A DNA stretch of 64,000 nucleotides from Planctomycetota bacterium (GTDB lineage Bacteria > Planctomycetota > Phycisphaerae > UBA1845), in assembly GCA_016208685.1 (NCBI GenBank), contig JACQXM010000063.1:1-64000 (forward strand), written 5' to 3'. The notes under the pieces are model-generated. The model was not told where the DNA came from and ran no database searches. It saw nothing but the letters and a program-made list of their open reading frames with translations. The position numbers and the translations under genes were made by a program. Each line of letters starts with the position of its first letter. The first letter of the stretch is position 1. Below are positions 56,768 through 64,000 of this stretch, in pieces.

Positions 56768-57163
56768 TCAGCGCGGACCCGGGCCGGGTGCCGGCGGACC
56801 GCTCATCATCTGCACGTACTGCATGCGCAGTTCGTAGACCACAGCGTCCAGGGCGCGTTTCTCCTCCTCCGTCAGGTTCCCGCGGGTCTTCTGGTCCAAT
56901 ACATCGAGGAGGTCGATCTGATGCTTGGCGGCCATGGGGTTAGGAGGGATGCGCTCCCCGCCGGGGCCCTGGAAGCCCCCGAGTGAGATCGCCGCCTGCA
57001 TGGCGAGCAGATTAACAAGTTCCAGGAAGTTCGCCGTGCCGGGAAGGGGTACCCCCGCGGACCGGGAGGACTTCTCCTGTTGCGAAAGCCGTTCCTTTTC
57101 CTTGGCGGCTTCCTGTTTCCAATCGGAGTCGATGTGCAGTCCGCTGAAGTCTTTTTCGCTCAT
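56768..57163 (-). CDS. DUF1844 protein
   Basis: This 131-residue protein matches DUF1844. A charged N-terminus (SDWKQEAAKEKERLSQ) leads to FLELVNLLAMQAAISLGGF, then a helix IDLLDVLDQKTRGNLTEEEKRALDAVVYELRMQY. The family is common in planctomycetes and acidobacteria; its function is unknown. The ATG at 57163 gives the conserved start. The last ten residues are Pro/Gly-rich. Confidence 0.9.
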   Translation of the reverse strand: MSEKDFSGLHIDSDWKQEAAKEKERLSQQEKSSRSAGVPLPGTANFLELVNLLAMQAAISLGGFQGPGGERIPPNPMAAKHQIDLLDVLDQKTRGNLTEEEKRALDAVVYELRMQYVQMMSGPPAPGPGPR

Positions 57164-57288
57164 GGGATTCCGCTCGTTCGCTGTCCGCCGTAAGGCCGAT
57201 CCATCCACAGCGCCTTCTCGGCCGGGCATACGCCTCCCTCGCCGTTATGCGGTGAAGCGCTCGAGCGCCGAGACAGCACGCCGGCGCA

Positions 57289-58839
57289 CTATACCGCGAA
57301 ACACGCCGGCGCGGGAAGTGCCGCCAGCAGCTCCTCAAGCCCGGCGCGGGTGTAGAGGCCGAAGAAGTACTCGCGGTTACGGGCGATGGTGCCTTGCTCA
57401 TACGCAAGGGCCGCCCGCCGTACTTCCGCCTCCGCGGCCGGCACAGCTCCAGGCCGCAGGCGGAGCAGCGCGGTGTTCGCGGAGCGAATCCGCAGGAACG
57501 CCTCGCGCCGGGCGGCGCGATTGGCGGCGCCGTCGCGTCTTAACCGATCGGAGACGGCCACCGCGTCGGCGCGTTGCGCCAGTACCGGGGCCAGGTCGGC
57601 ATCCACGGCCACCCAGCGCTGCGGGTTGTGTCGCAGGTCCCGCAGGCGGCTGCGGAGCACGCGAAGGTCCGCGGTCGGAGTTGCTTCCCGCGCCAGGTCT
57701 ACGTGCAGCGTCGCGGAAACGCAGGCCATGGCGGGCGGTGTCAGGCCATAGTAGTCGGCGATGATCCCATCACTGATGCGGTCGTACTTGGCGCCGCCGA
57801 TGCCGTGTACGAAGAGGTCCGCCAGCAGGAGCCGTGCCCATAACGTGAGCGCCAGAGCCCGCGGCCGGAGCTGCCAGCCGTCCGACGTTCCCAGGGCCTG
57901 GCGTACGCCATCGCACGAGGCGGCGTCCCGTTCGCTCAGTTCCGCAACCGGTCGGGTTCCGGCGAAGATCCGAACGACACCGGCGGCGCGCTCCACGTAC
58001 ACGCGCGTTCGGGGCAGGCCGCGGCGGATCGCCCAGAGGGGTACTTCGCAGCGCTCGCCATCCGTCTCCAGGTCCGGAATGGGGCGGCGCGGATCGCGCA
58101 CGCCCTGCTGCCGGCGGTACGTCGCCAGCGCCGCGTTGTAGCTGGCCGCGAATCGCGTCGCGTTCAGCATGACGTCAAGCAGAAGCGGGTTGCACCAGGT
58201 CTCGCTCACCCGGCACTCCTCGGTTCGCACGTCGAGCTCGGACTCGACGGCCCGGCAGCCGGCGATGACCTGGTCCACCCAATCGCGGGCCTGCCCGCCC
58301 TCGCGGACTCCGCGGAAGAACGTCGGCATCAGGGAGCTATTGAGTCGTTCGCCCATAGCCGCGCTGACGGCTTCGTTGAGCCGTGCAAGCTCTTCCGGTG
58401 TCTGGCGGGGAATGTGTTCGTAGGCGCTCCCCGCGGGCGCATTGACGAGGCGGACGTGACGTAGCGTAAGCCCGGTTTCGGTGAGTGACGCCACGGCAAG
58501 TGAAGTCTGTTTGGCGGCATCGCAGTCCACGACCAGATTGAGGGCGATGCCCTGGAGCGCCGCCGCGGCGCGGCTGGCACAAACCCGTTTCGCCCAGACG
58601 CCGGGATGAAAGAGCTCCGGCTGATGTCCGGTGACGATGAGCGGCCGGTCCGCGGCGCCGTGCAGCGCCTGTCGCGCCTGCAAACGCCATTCGGCGAGCG
58701 GCACGCCCAAGAGTCGCAGTGTGGAGCCGCCGACGATCGCCCGGTTACCGCGCAGCGCCTCGGCCCAGCGTGCCGCGGGCGGCTCGACGAGAATCTCCCC
58801 GTGGTTCGCTGGTGTCTTCAATCGGGAAAAGTCGAGCAT
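57289..58839 (-). CDS. conserved protein of unknown function (faintly BshC-like)
   Basis: This 516-residue cytosolic protein is not confidently recognised. It carries VTGHQPELFHPGVWAKRV near residue 70, LNLVVDCDAAKQTSLAVASL, and FVHGIGGAKYDRISDGIIADYYG in the middle. The end is helical and Arg/Ala-rich (~430-510). The GHQP...PG and C-terminal helical layout recalls the bacillithiol ligase BshC, which binds a nucleotide-like product, but the match is too weak to name it. The start overlaps the GT2 gene by 22 bp. Confidence 0.7.
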   Translation of the reverse strand: MLDFSRLKTPANHGEILVEPPAARWAEALRGNRAIVGGSTLRLLGVPLAEWRLQARQALHGAADRPLIVTGHQPELFHPGVWAKRVCASRAAAALQGIALNLVVDCDAAKQTSLAVASLTETGLTLRHVRLVNAPAGSAYEHIPRQTPEELARLNEAVSAAMGERLNSSLMPTFFRGVREGGQARDWVDQVIAGCRAVESELDVRTEECRVSETWCNPLLLDVMLNATRFAASYNAALATYRRQQGVRDPRRPIPDLETDGERCEVPLWAIRRGLPRTRVYVERAAGVVRIFAGTRPVAELSERDAASCDGVRQALGTSDGWQLRPRALALTLWARLLLADLFVHGIGGAKYDRISDGIIADYYGLTPPAMACVSATLHVDLAREATPTADLRVLRSRLRDLRHNPQRWVAVDADLAPVLAQRADAVAVSDRLRRDGAANRAARREAFLRIRSANTALLRLRPGAVPAAEAEVRRAALAYEQGTIARNREYFFGLYTRAGLEELLAALPAPACFAV

Positions 58840-59558
58840 ACCCTGCGCTCGGCAGTCAATTCACGGTCAAAGACCTCGAGGTAATGGGCCAGTCGCGCCA
58901 CCGGGTCGTCCAGCATCCCGCCGAAATGCCGCGTCGGATCATGGTAGATGAGCCGCACCGGGAGTTCACGAATCCGCAGGCCCGCCCGCGCCGCCTGTAC
59001 CCACCACTGCATGGGCATGGCGTACCCCGGCACGGTGATGCAGATCTGCTCCAGGGCGCTGACGCGATAAGCCTTGAACCCGCAAAAGGCGTCGGTAATT
59101 CCCAGACCCAGCCGCAGATTCAGCAGATCGGTGAGCACGCGGTTGATGGCCCGGCGGTCGGCGGGAACTCCGGCGCCGGCGTCTCGGCCGGGGGGATAGC
59201 GCGTGCCGCTGATCACGTCCGCGTCGTCCGCCGCCGCGGCAGCCAGAAAGCGCGGAATATACTCCGCCTCGTGCTGCTCGTCGGCGTCCATGGTCACCAG
59301 CCAGGGATAACGCCGGCGCCGCGCGTAGGCGAAGGCGTCGGCGAGGCTTTTTCCGTAACCGCGGTTCTCCGGGTGTGTCAGAACATGAATGCCCTCAACG
59401 CTGCGCAACAGTTCCGGCGTGCGGTCCGTGGAACCGTCGTCAATCACCAGGATATCGCGGCTGAAGCGGCGCACCTGTTCCAGTACGCCCAGAACATAAC
59501 GCTCCTCATTGAAAACCGGAATGGCGAGCAGATGGTGGGGAAGAGATCGCTCGGGCAT
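58818..59558 (-). CDS. family 2 glycosyltransferase (dolichyl-phosphate-mannose synthase-like)
   Basis: This 246-residue GT-A enzyme has AIPVFNEERYVLGVLEQV and a VIDDGSTDRT nucleotide site. A MDADEQHE divalent-metal motif (DxD) and a GTRYPPG segment follow. It lacks the C-terminal membrane helices of many relatives. It most likely makes a polyprenyl-phosphate sugar, which could serve the membrane glycosyltransferase type seen at 1.5 kb. It is the first of a leftward run of overlapping or closely spaced genes (59558 to 54690). Confidence 0.92.
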   Translation of the reverse strand: MPERSLPHHLLAIPVFNEERYVLGVLEQVRRFSRDILVIDDGSTDRTPELLRSVEGIHVLTHPENRGYGKSLADAFAYARRRRYPWLVTMDADEQHEAEYIPRFLAAAAADDADVISGTRYPPGRDAGAGVPADRRAINRVLTDLLNLRLGLGITDAFCGFKAYRVSALEQICITVPGYAMPMQWWVQAARAGLRIRELPVRLIYHDPTRHFGGMLDDPVARLAHYLEVFDRELTAERRVCSTFPD

Positions 59559-59952
59559 GGTCGGCCACTCCCTTCGCGGCGCATGATCGGCCTCGGCACC
59601 GATCGCGCATCGCGACTATTCTAGGCCGCGTCCTTTGGGCAGGCGAGTCGTGTCGGACGGTATTGAGGCCGCAACCTGCGTTCCCTCGCCGTAGGTGCCG
59701 CGCCCCCACCGTCGGCGGACGAATCGAGATCCGTAAGAGCGGAGGTCGAAATCGGCGAATCCTGGCGTGGCAAGTGGAGTGCGACGGCCCAACCCTGGAG
59801 GCACGAGCGAGGGTCCGCGTGCCTACGGAACGCGGGGCACCGAGTCCGGCGCGTCGGCCGGTGCTTCCTCGCATTCAAGCCCTGCCGCGGTAAGATTCAG
59901 GCCCGCGACAGAACCTGGGCCCGGCGCGGAGGGCCGGTGGGAGGTGGCGCGC
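59559..59952. other. 394-bp divergent intergenic region
   Basis: No gene is evident. On the minus strand TAGAAT (59623-59618) could be a -10 for the GT2 gene, with a poor -35. At the right side GGGAGG (59939-59944) serves the TPR lipoprotein start. Confidence 0.4.
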
Positions 59953-60981
59953 TTGAGATCGCGTGCGCTGGGAACAACACGGGACGGCGCACGACCCTGC
60001 GCCGCGTGGCTCGCGACGCTACTGACCGCGGTTGCCGGCTGCACTCCCTTCGCGCGGCTGCGCGCCGAACACCACACCGAGCGCGGCGAGGCCCTGCTCC
60101 AGGCGGACAACCTCGATGCCGCGCTGGCGGAGTTCCAGGCCGCCGCCGAGCTTGACCCGCAGCTTGCGGTCGCCCATTCGCGCATGGGGCTCATCTACCG
60201 CCGCATGGGGGACTACGCCCAGGCGATCGACAGCTTCGTGGAGGCCGTGCGGCGAAATCCGCTGTCCTTCGACGACACTTTGAATCTGGCGCAGCTCTAC
60301 CATTTCACGCAGCGCGTGAAGGAGGCGATCCAGGCGTACCTGCACGCCGTGGAACTGCGGCCCAACGACTTCGACGCCCAGCTCAACCTGGGTACGTGCT
60401 TTCAGCAGTCCGGCGACTTGCAGCAGGCGGTGGAGCGATTCGAGAAGGCCATCGCCATTGACCCCAACCGGCCGCACGCCTACGTCAACCTGGGCGTGGC
60501 CCTCGACGCCCAGGAGCGGTACTACGATGCGATCCGCGCCTACAAAGAAGCGCTGGAGCGGGACAACCGGCAGCCTTTGGTGCTGGTCAACCTGGCGCAC
60601 ACCTACATGAATCAGGATCGATTGAAGATGGCGCGCCAGTCCCTGGAGCAGGCGGTGCGCATGGATCCGCAGCTCGCGGCCGCACACGAGGCAATGGGGT
60701 ACTGTCTCTTCCGCATGCGCGAGTTCGACGAAGCCGAAGGGAGCTACAAGCAGGCGCTGGCGTGCGACTGGCGACTGCCGCGGGCCCACGCGGGATTAGG
60801 GTCCATCTACATGCTCCGCTACCTGGAGGACAAATCGGCAGTCGAGTGGCGCGAACGGGCGCTCGACCACTGGCATCGGTCTCTGGAAATCAGCCCGGAC
60901 CAGCCGCGCATCCGGAAACTCCTGGCGCAATACAAGCCGCGGTCCGACGATCCCGAGGAGGCGCTGTTGCAGGCGCGCTAG
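59953..60981 (+). CDS. TPR lipoprotein
   Basis: This 342-residue protein has a lipoprotein signal (LLTAVAGC, Cys ~29). Eight or so TPRs of 34 residues fill the rest (LDAALAEFQAAAELDPQLAVAHSRMGLIYRRMGDY type). It may act as a scaffold at the membrane, as PilF/PilW-like TPR lipoproteins do, but the partner is unknown. TTG at 59953 is chosen because GGGAGG is 8 nt upstream and the signal peptide starts there; no ATG gives a signal sequence. Confidence 0.85.
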   Translation: MRSRALGTTRDGARPCAAWLATLLTAVAGCTPFARLRAEHHTERGEALLQADNLDAALAEFQAAAELDPQLAVAHSRMGLIYRRMGDYAQAIDSFVEAVRRNPLSFDDTLNLAQLYHFTQRVKEAIQAYLHAVELRPNDFDAQLNLGTCFQQSGDLQQAVERFEKAIAIDPNRPHAYVNLGVALDAQERYYDAIRAYKEALERDNRQPLVLVNLAHTYMNQDRLKMARQSLEQAVRMDPQLAAAHEAMGYCLFRMREFDEAEGSYKQALACDWRLPRAHAGLGSIYMLRYLEDKSAVEWRERALDHWHRSLEISPDQPRIRKLLAQYKPRSDDPEEALLQAR

Positions 60982-61191
60982 CGTCGTGTCCCGCGATCGC
61001 CTGACCGTTTGTGGATCGCTTTCGCGGCGGACGCTCGGCCCTCGTGGGGCGGCGCGGGCTCAAAGTTCGTGGCTCGATCCGATTAGATAGCAACGAGACA
61101 CCACACCAGGCGAGGCGTTCGCGTAGCGATTCGGAAACGCGCGGCAGTCGTGCGTTCGCCAGAGGGCCGGGGAGCGCCCAGGCCCGTGCCG

Positions 61192-61881
61192 TCATGCCCC
61201 GTTTCCGGCGTTCCGCCGCGCGTCGAGCCTGCGGGTCAGCAGTGCGCGAACGCTGGGTGGTGGAAGGGCGGTGGCGGCGAGTTCCGGTTCGCCTACCAAT
61301 CCCAGGGCGAAAGTAGCCAGCGTGACCTGCCCGGCCCACACCTGCGGGTCGCGGTCCCGCACCGATTCCTTGACGCCGCCGGTTCGGATCTTGGCGGAGG
61401 CCTCGCGGATTTCGATGGCCACCACGGCCGTGGCGCGCGCCTCTTCGTCTGAAGGCGGGCGGATTTCCGTCCATCGGCCCGGAACGGCATGCTCAACGAT
61501 GGCCTCGAAGGCGCGCCACTTCTCCGCCGCGTCGGTAACCTCACGCCCCTCGCCCAGCACCACGACAGAGCGGTAGTTCAGCGAATGATGCAGAGCGCTC
61601 CGCGCCAACACCAGTCCGTCCAGCAGGGTGAACGTTACGCAAGCCCGCGCCCCGTGGCGCAAGGCATCGAGCAGGCGACTCCCGTACGCGCCGTGCAGAT
61701 ATAGCACGTCCTCGATCCGCGCATGTACCATGGGCAGCACGAACGGCTGCGCGTCGTCAACGATGCCGACGTGGCAGATCATCGCGGCGTCGATGATCCG
61801 ATGCACGGTCTGGCGGTCGTACCTCCCGCGCTCCGCATGTTGGCGGACGCGCGTGCGCGGTGTGGGCTCAATCAACTCCAT
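61192..61881 (-). CDS. FMN-binding pyridoxamine-phosphate-oxidase-like protein
   Basis: This 229-residue protein has the split-barrel fold of the Pyridox_ox_2/NimA type: AMICHVGIVDDAQPFVLPMVHAR, LYLHGAYGSRLLDAL, and SLNYRSVVVLGEG. It probably binds flavin; nitro-reduction and other reactions are known in the family. The ATG overlaps the end of the GNAT gene by 14 bp, so the two are one operon. Confidence 0.9.
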   Translation of the reverse strand: MELIEPTPRTRVRQHAERGRYDRQTVHRIIDAAMICHVGIVDDAQPFVLPMVHARIEDVLYLHGAYGSRLLDALRHGARACVTFTLLDGLVLARSALHHSLNYRSVVVLGEGREVTDAAEKWRAFEAIVEHAVPGRWTEIRPPSDEEARATAVVAIEIREASAKIRTGGVKESVRDRDPQVWAGQVTLATFALGLVGEPELAATALPPPSVRALLTRRLDARRNAGNGA

Positions 61882-62290
61882 GCGTTCGTCTCATGAACAA
61901 AAGGTCTCCGAGGTCCTCGCTGAATCCCCAGCGACGATAAAACGCCGCCAGTTCCGGGCGGCAGTAGAGCTCCACGGTCCGCACCCGCGCCAGACGCGGG
62001 TGTGCGCCCAGGCGCTGCATCAGTTCGCGGCCCAGGCCGCGGCCACGGTGTGCTTCGGCGACGATCACGTCGAACACCAGCGCCTTATAGACGAAGTCGG
62101 TCAACACCCGCAGAAAGCCCACCAGCCGGTCTGTATCTTCCTCCACCAGGCCGAGGATCATGTCCGTGTGGCGGAGCATCTCGGTGATCTCCTCCCTGGT
62201 TCGCCCCGCCGACCACCACTCGCGCTGGTACAGGGCGAGCAGTTCACCGACCTGCCGAGTCGTCAGGTGCTCGATCGCGCGGTACGGCAT
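61868..62290 (-). CDS. GNAT N-acetyltransferase
   Basis: This 140-residue protein has the GNAT core: VGFLRVLTDFVYKALVFDVIVAEAHRGRGLGRELM, with the acetyl-CoA loop RGRGLG. It ends AFYRRWGF. The substrate is unknown. The ATG at 62290 (MPYRAIEHL) fits the domain start; an upstream in-frame ATG at 62368 would overlap the EamA-cupin gene by 52 bp. Confidence 0.9.
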   Translation of the reverse strand: MPYRAIEHLTTRQVGELLALYQREWWSAGRTREEITEMLRHTDMILGLVEEDTDRLVGFLRVLTDFVYKALVFDVIVAEAHRGRGLGRELMQRLGAHPRLARVRTVELYCRPELAAFYRRWGFSEDLGDLLFMRRTHGVD

Positions 62291-62316
62291 CGCATCGCCG
62301 GTGAGCAAGGCGGTTC

Positions 62317-63792
62317 CTACAGACCGTCCGTGCCGGTCCTGGGCAGCGATCTGAAATCTGCGGCACACAACTGGCGACCCGTTTCGCGGGCGTTGCTGGT
62401 TTCCGCGGGCGCAAAGAACACCAGGACGGTCAGGTCTTCGGCAATGTCATGAAACCGGTGCTCGACGCCGCGTTCGACGAAGATGAACGTTCCGGCGGAC
62501 ACGGCGACGTCGTTCCCGCCGCCCGAGAACCGGGCGCGGCCCGCGAGGACGTAGTACGCTTCGTCCTCGGTGTGCGGCCGCTGCCGGTCCACGCCGTCCG
62601 CGGGCAGTTCATAGACCCCGGCGCTGAGCGTATCCAGACGTAGAAACTCCAGGTACGGATGCCGCTTATGCCCCCGCCGGGCCAGCACATCCGACAGTCG
62701 ATAGACGCGGACGGCACCGTCGGGATCACCGGGCAGCGACACCGCCATCGCGGTCGGCCCCAGGCGCGGCTCGAGCGAAACACACGAAGGAGCGGGAAGC
62801 GCGGCGCCGCAAGACGGCGGCTCCTCGGCCGGCGACGCAGGTCCGTCGTCCGGCGTCTGTGTCGTCGTCGGGGCGGCGGCGCTTCGCCGCGGAGCGTACG
62901 TGGTGATGATGGCGACGGCGGTCACGATGATCGCCGCCGCCAGCAGCACGCGCGGGGTCAGCGGTTCTGCAGCGAAGATCGTCCCCAGGAACACCGCAAT
63001 GACCGGATTCACATAAGCATACGTCGCCACACGCGCCGGCGTGCTGACCCGCAGCAACCAGCCGTAGCAGGTGAACGCCAGGATCGAACCGAACAGGCTC
63101 AGGTACGCCAGCGACAGTACGGAGCGCAGCGTGATGCGCTGCCATTCCACGCGCGACCATTCGCCGAGTACGCCAGAGATCAACGTCAACACCACGCCGG
63201 CGGCGAGCATCTCGATGGCCGTGGTCAGCGGCGTCGACTGCGGCACCGGCGCCCGTCGGGCGTAAAGCGATCCCACGGACCAGAAGAGGCACGCAAACAC
63301 CAGCGCCACCGCCCCACGAAGGTCAGCGCGTGCACCGCCGACGTTGCCCGGCCCGATGAGCCAGAACACGCCGAAAAGCCCCACGGCCACGCCCGCCAGC
63401 ACGGCGCGATTCGGGCGGCCGCCGCCAAAGACCAACCACTCCAACAGCACGAACCAGAGCGGCACGGTGGCCACCAGGAGCGCCGCCAGGCCCGAGGCCA
63501 CGTACTGCTCCGACCAGCACACCAGCCCGTTGCCACCGACCAGCATCAGGCAGCCCGCCAGTCCGGCGGCCACCCAATTGCGCAACTTCAGCGGGGCACG
63601 TTCGCGCCGCCGGACGAAGGGATAGAAGAGCAGACCGGCCACCAGGAACCGCACGCCGGCGGCAAGAAACGGCGGCACCGTCTCCACCGCGTAGCGGATG
63701 GCCAGGTATGTCGAACCCCAGACGACGTACACGACCCCGAAGGCCGCCAGAACCCCGGCCAGCGGCACATGATGGCGTACCGCCTGCTTCAT
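62317..63792 (-). CDS. EamA/DMT transporter fused to a cupin domain
   Basis: This 491-residue protein joins two parts. The first ~300 residues are a ten-helix drug/metabolite exporter with two EamA repeats (VVYVVWGSTYLAIRY start, second repeat near residue 150). A Thr/Pro-rich linker (~300-345) leads to a C-terminal cupin (~360-465) with metal-binding residues in RPHTEDEAYYVLAGRARF and VERGVEHRF. The cupin probably senses or chemically handles a ligand that the transporter exports. The ATG at 63792 begins just before the first helix. A divergent, operator-controlled promoter lies to the right. Confidence 0.9.
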   Translation of the reverse strand: MKQAVRHHVPLAGVLAAFGVVYVVWGSTYLAIRYAVETVPPFLAAGVRFLVAGLLFYPFVRRRERAPLKLRNWVAAGLAGCLMLVGGNGLVCWSEQYVASGLAALLVATVPLWFVLLEWLVFGGGRPNRAVLAGVAVGLFGVFWLIGPGNVGGARADLRGAVALVFACLFWSVGSLYARRAPVPQSTPLTTAIEMLAAGVVLTLISGVLGEWSRVEWQRITLRSVLSLAYLSLFGSILAFTCYGWLLRVSTPARVATYAYVNPVIAVFLGTIFAAEPLTPRVLLAAAIIVTAVAIITTYAPRRSAAAPTTTQTPDDGPASPAEEPPSCGAALPAPSCVSLEPRLGPTAMAVSLPGDPDGAVRVYRLSDVLARRGHKRHPYLEFLRLDTLSAGVYELPADGVDRQRPHTEDEAYYVLAGRARFSGGGNDVAVSAGTFIFVERGVEHRFHDIAEDLTVLVFFAPAETSNARETGRQLCAADFRSLPRTGTDGL

Positions 63793-63869
63793 GCCCGCAC
63801 CCGCGCCGCGGACGGTCCCGCGCGCCCTACGGCCAACGCCCGGAGGCCCGCCGACCGACCACGGCGTGC

Positions 63870-63898
63870 TTGACAAGGACCGGCCATATTGTTATAGT
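63870..63898 (+). promoter_or_regulatory. rightward consensus promoter
   Basis: TTGACA (63870-63875) and TATAGT (63893-63898) are exactly 17 nt apart. It drives transcription out of the window to the right. Confidence 0.7.
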
Positions 63899-63927
63899 AC
63901 ATTGTGCACATGAGTTTAGTACAATAT
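63886..63927. promoter_or_regulatory. operator dyad over the divergent promoters
   Basis: ATATTGT (63886-63892) and ACAATAT (63921-63927) form outer arms centred on the palindrome TGTGCACA (63903-63910). Both symmetries share the centre 63906/63907. The element covers the rightward -10 and start and a leftward TTGTAC/TACTAT pair, so one repressor could control both directions. Confidence 0.55.
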
Positions 63928-64000
63928 ACTCCAGGTCTGAGCCGCTGTCAAGTGCCCGCGGCTTCAGGTCCGAAGCGACGACAAGAAATGACACGGCGGG
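63910..64000 (+). CDS. start of a partial gene, possibly a TetR-like regulator
   Basis: An open frame of 30 codons runs from ATG 63910 to the window edge and reads ...GPKRRQEMTRR. A short basic lead followed by EMTRR is common just before the first helix of TetR repressors, but too little is visible to name it. A second in-frame ATG lies at 63988. It begins at the start of the operator-controlled transcript, as an autoregulated repressor would. Confidence 0.3.
   Translation, partial: MSLVQYTPGLSRCQVPAASGPKRRQEMTRR

Overview
The window looks like high-G+C chromosomal DNA from a planctomycete (Planctomycetota, perhaps Phycisphaerae-like). The lineage call is an inference from several traits. 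An ECF-type sigma factor sits next to a Ser/Thr kinase fused to TPRs. Large exported proteins end in dockerin-like or IPTL-CTERM-like tails. There is a DUF1844 protein, a bacterial 'alternative GlmU' protein, and many TPR and two-component proteins. About 45 protein genes, one tRNA, one strong 6S RNA candidate and a few repeats fill the window. No phage, transposase or CRISPR array was seen.

Layout. 1-3.3 kb: an aspartate-type aminotransferase (-) divergent from a membrane glycosyltransferase-TPR protein (+). 3.5-7.2 kb: sigma factor followed by a kinase-TPR protein. 7.3-9.1 kb: DinB-like protein and an exported MsrB-MsrA fusion. 9.2-13 kb: a sensor kinase / GGDEF-EAL response-regulator operon. 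13.4-15.3 kb: OprB-type porin with a tiny exported partner, then tRNA-Val. 15.5-20 kb: aldehyde dehydrogenase, HemW, PEP carboxykinase. 20-24.1 kb: a polysaccharide cluster (glycosyltransferase, FemAB-like, CapK/PaaK-like) of the kind associated with exosortase systems. 24.3-29 kb: thioredoxin-like protein, small Cys protein, NhaD/ArsB-type antiporter, MnmG. 29.3-33.1 kb: a signalling block that includes a degenerate receiver. 33.3-36.6 kb: QueC, exported peroxiredoxin-like protein, DUF362 protein. 37-38.3 kb: a two-cohesin-like-domain exported protein bracketed by ~170-bp direct repeats. 38.7-42.1 kb: SRAP/YedK, GspE/PilB ATPase, NadD. 42.2-44.5 kb: a single-chain TssB-TssC sheath protein plus a small partner. 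44.6-46.2 kb: alternative GlmU and the 6S RNA candidate. 46.3-52.5 kb: a dockerin-protein remnant and a 1,894-residue exported protein combining ~21 RCC1-like blades, a lipase-like domain and a dockerin-like end. 53-59.6 kb: membrane protein, D-amino-acid-transaminase-like protein, rhomboid-TPR, DUF1844, an unrecognised protein and a GT2. 60-61 kb: TPR lipoprotein. 61.2-64 kb: FMN-binding protein, GNAT and an EamA-cupin fusion, with a divergent operator-controlled promoter at the right edge.

The most unusual items are the isolated TssB-TssC fusion, the RCC1-lipase-dockerin giant, the pseudo-receiver, the transporter-cupin fusion, the 6S RNA candidate and the centred operator at the right end. 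Several promoters place the -10 hexamer only 7-8 nt before the start codon, which implies leaderless mRNAs. All functions are read from sequence motifs by eye; no database search was run.
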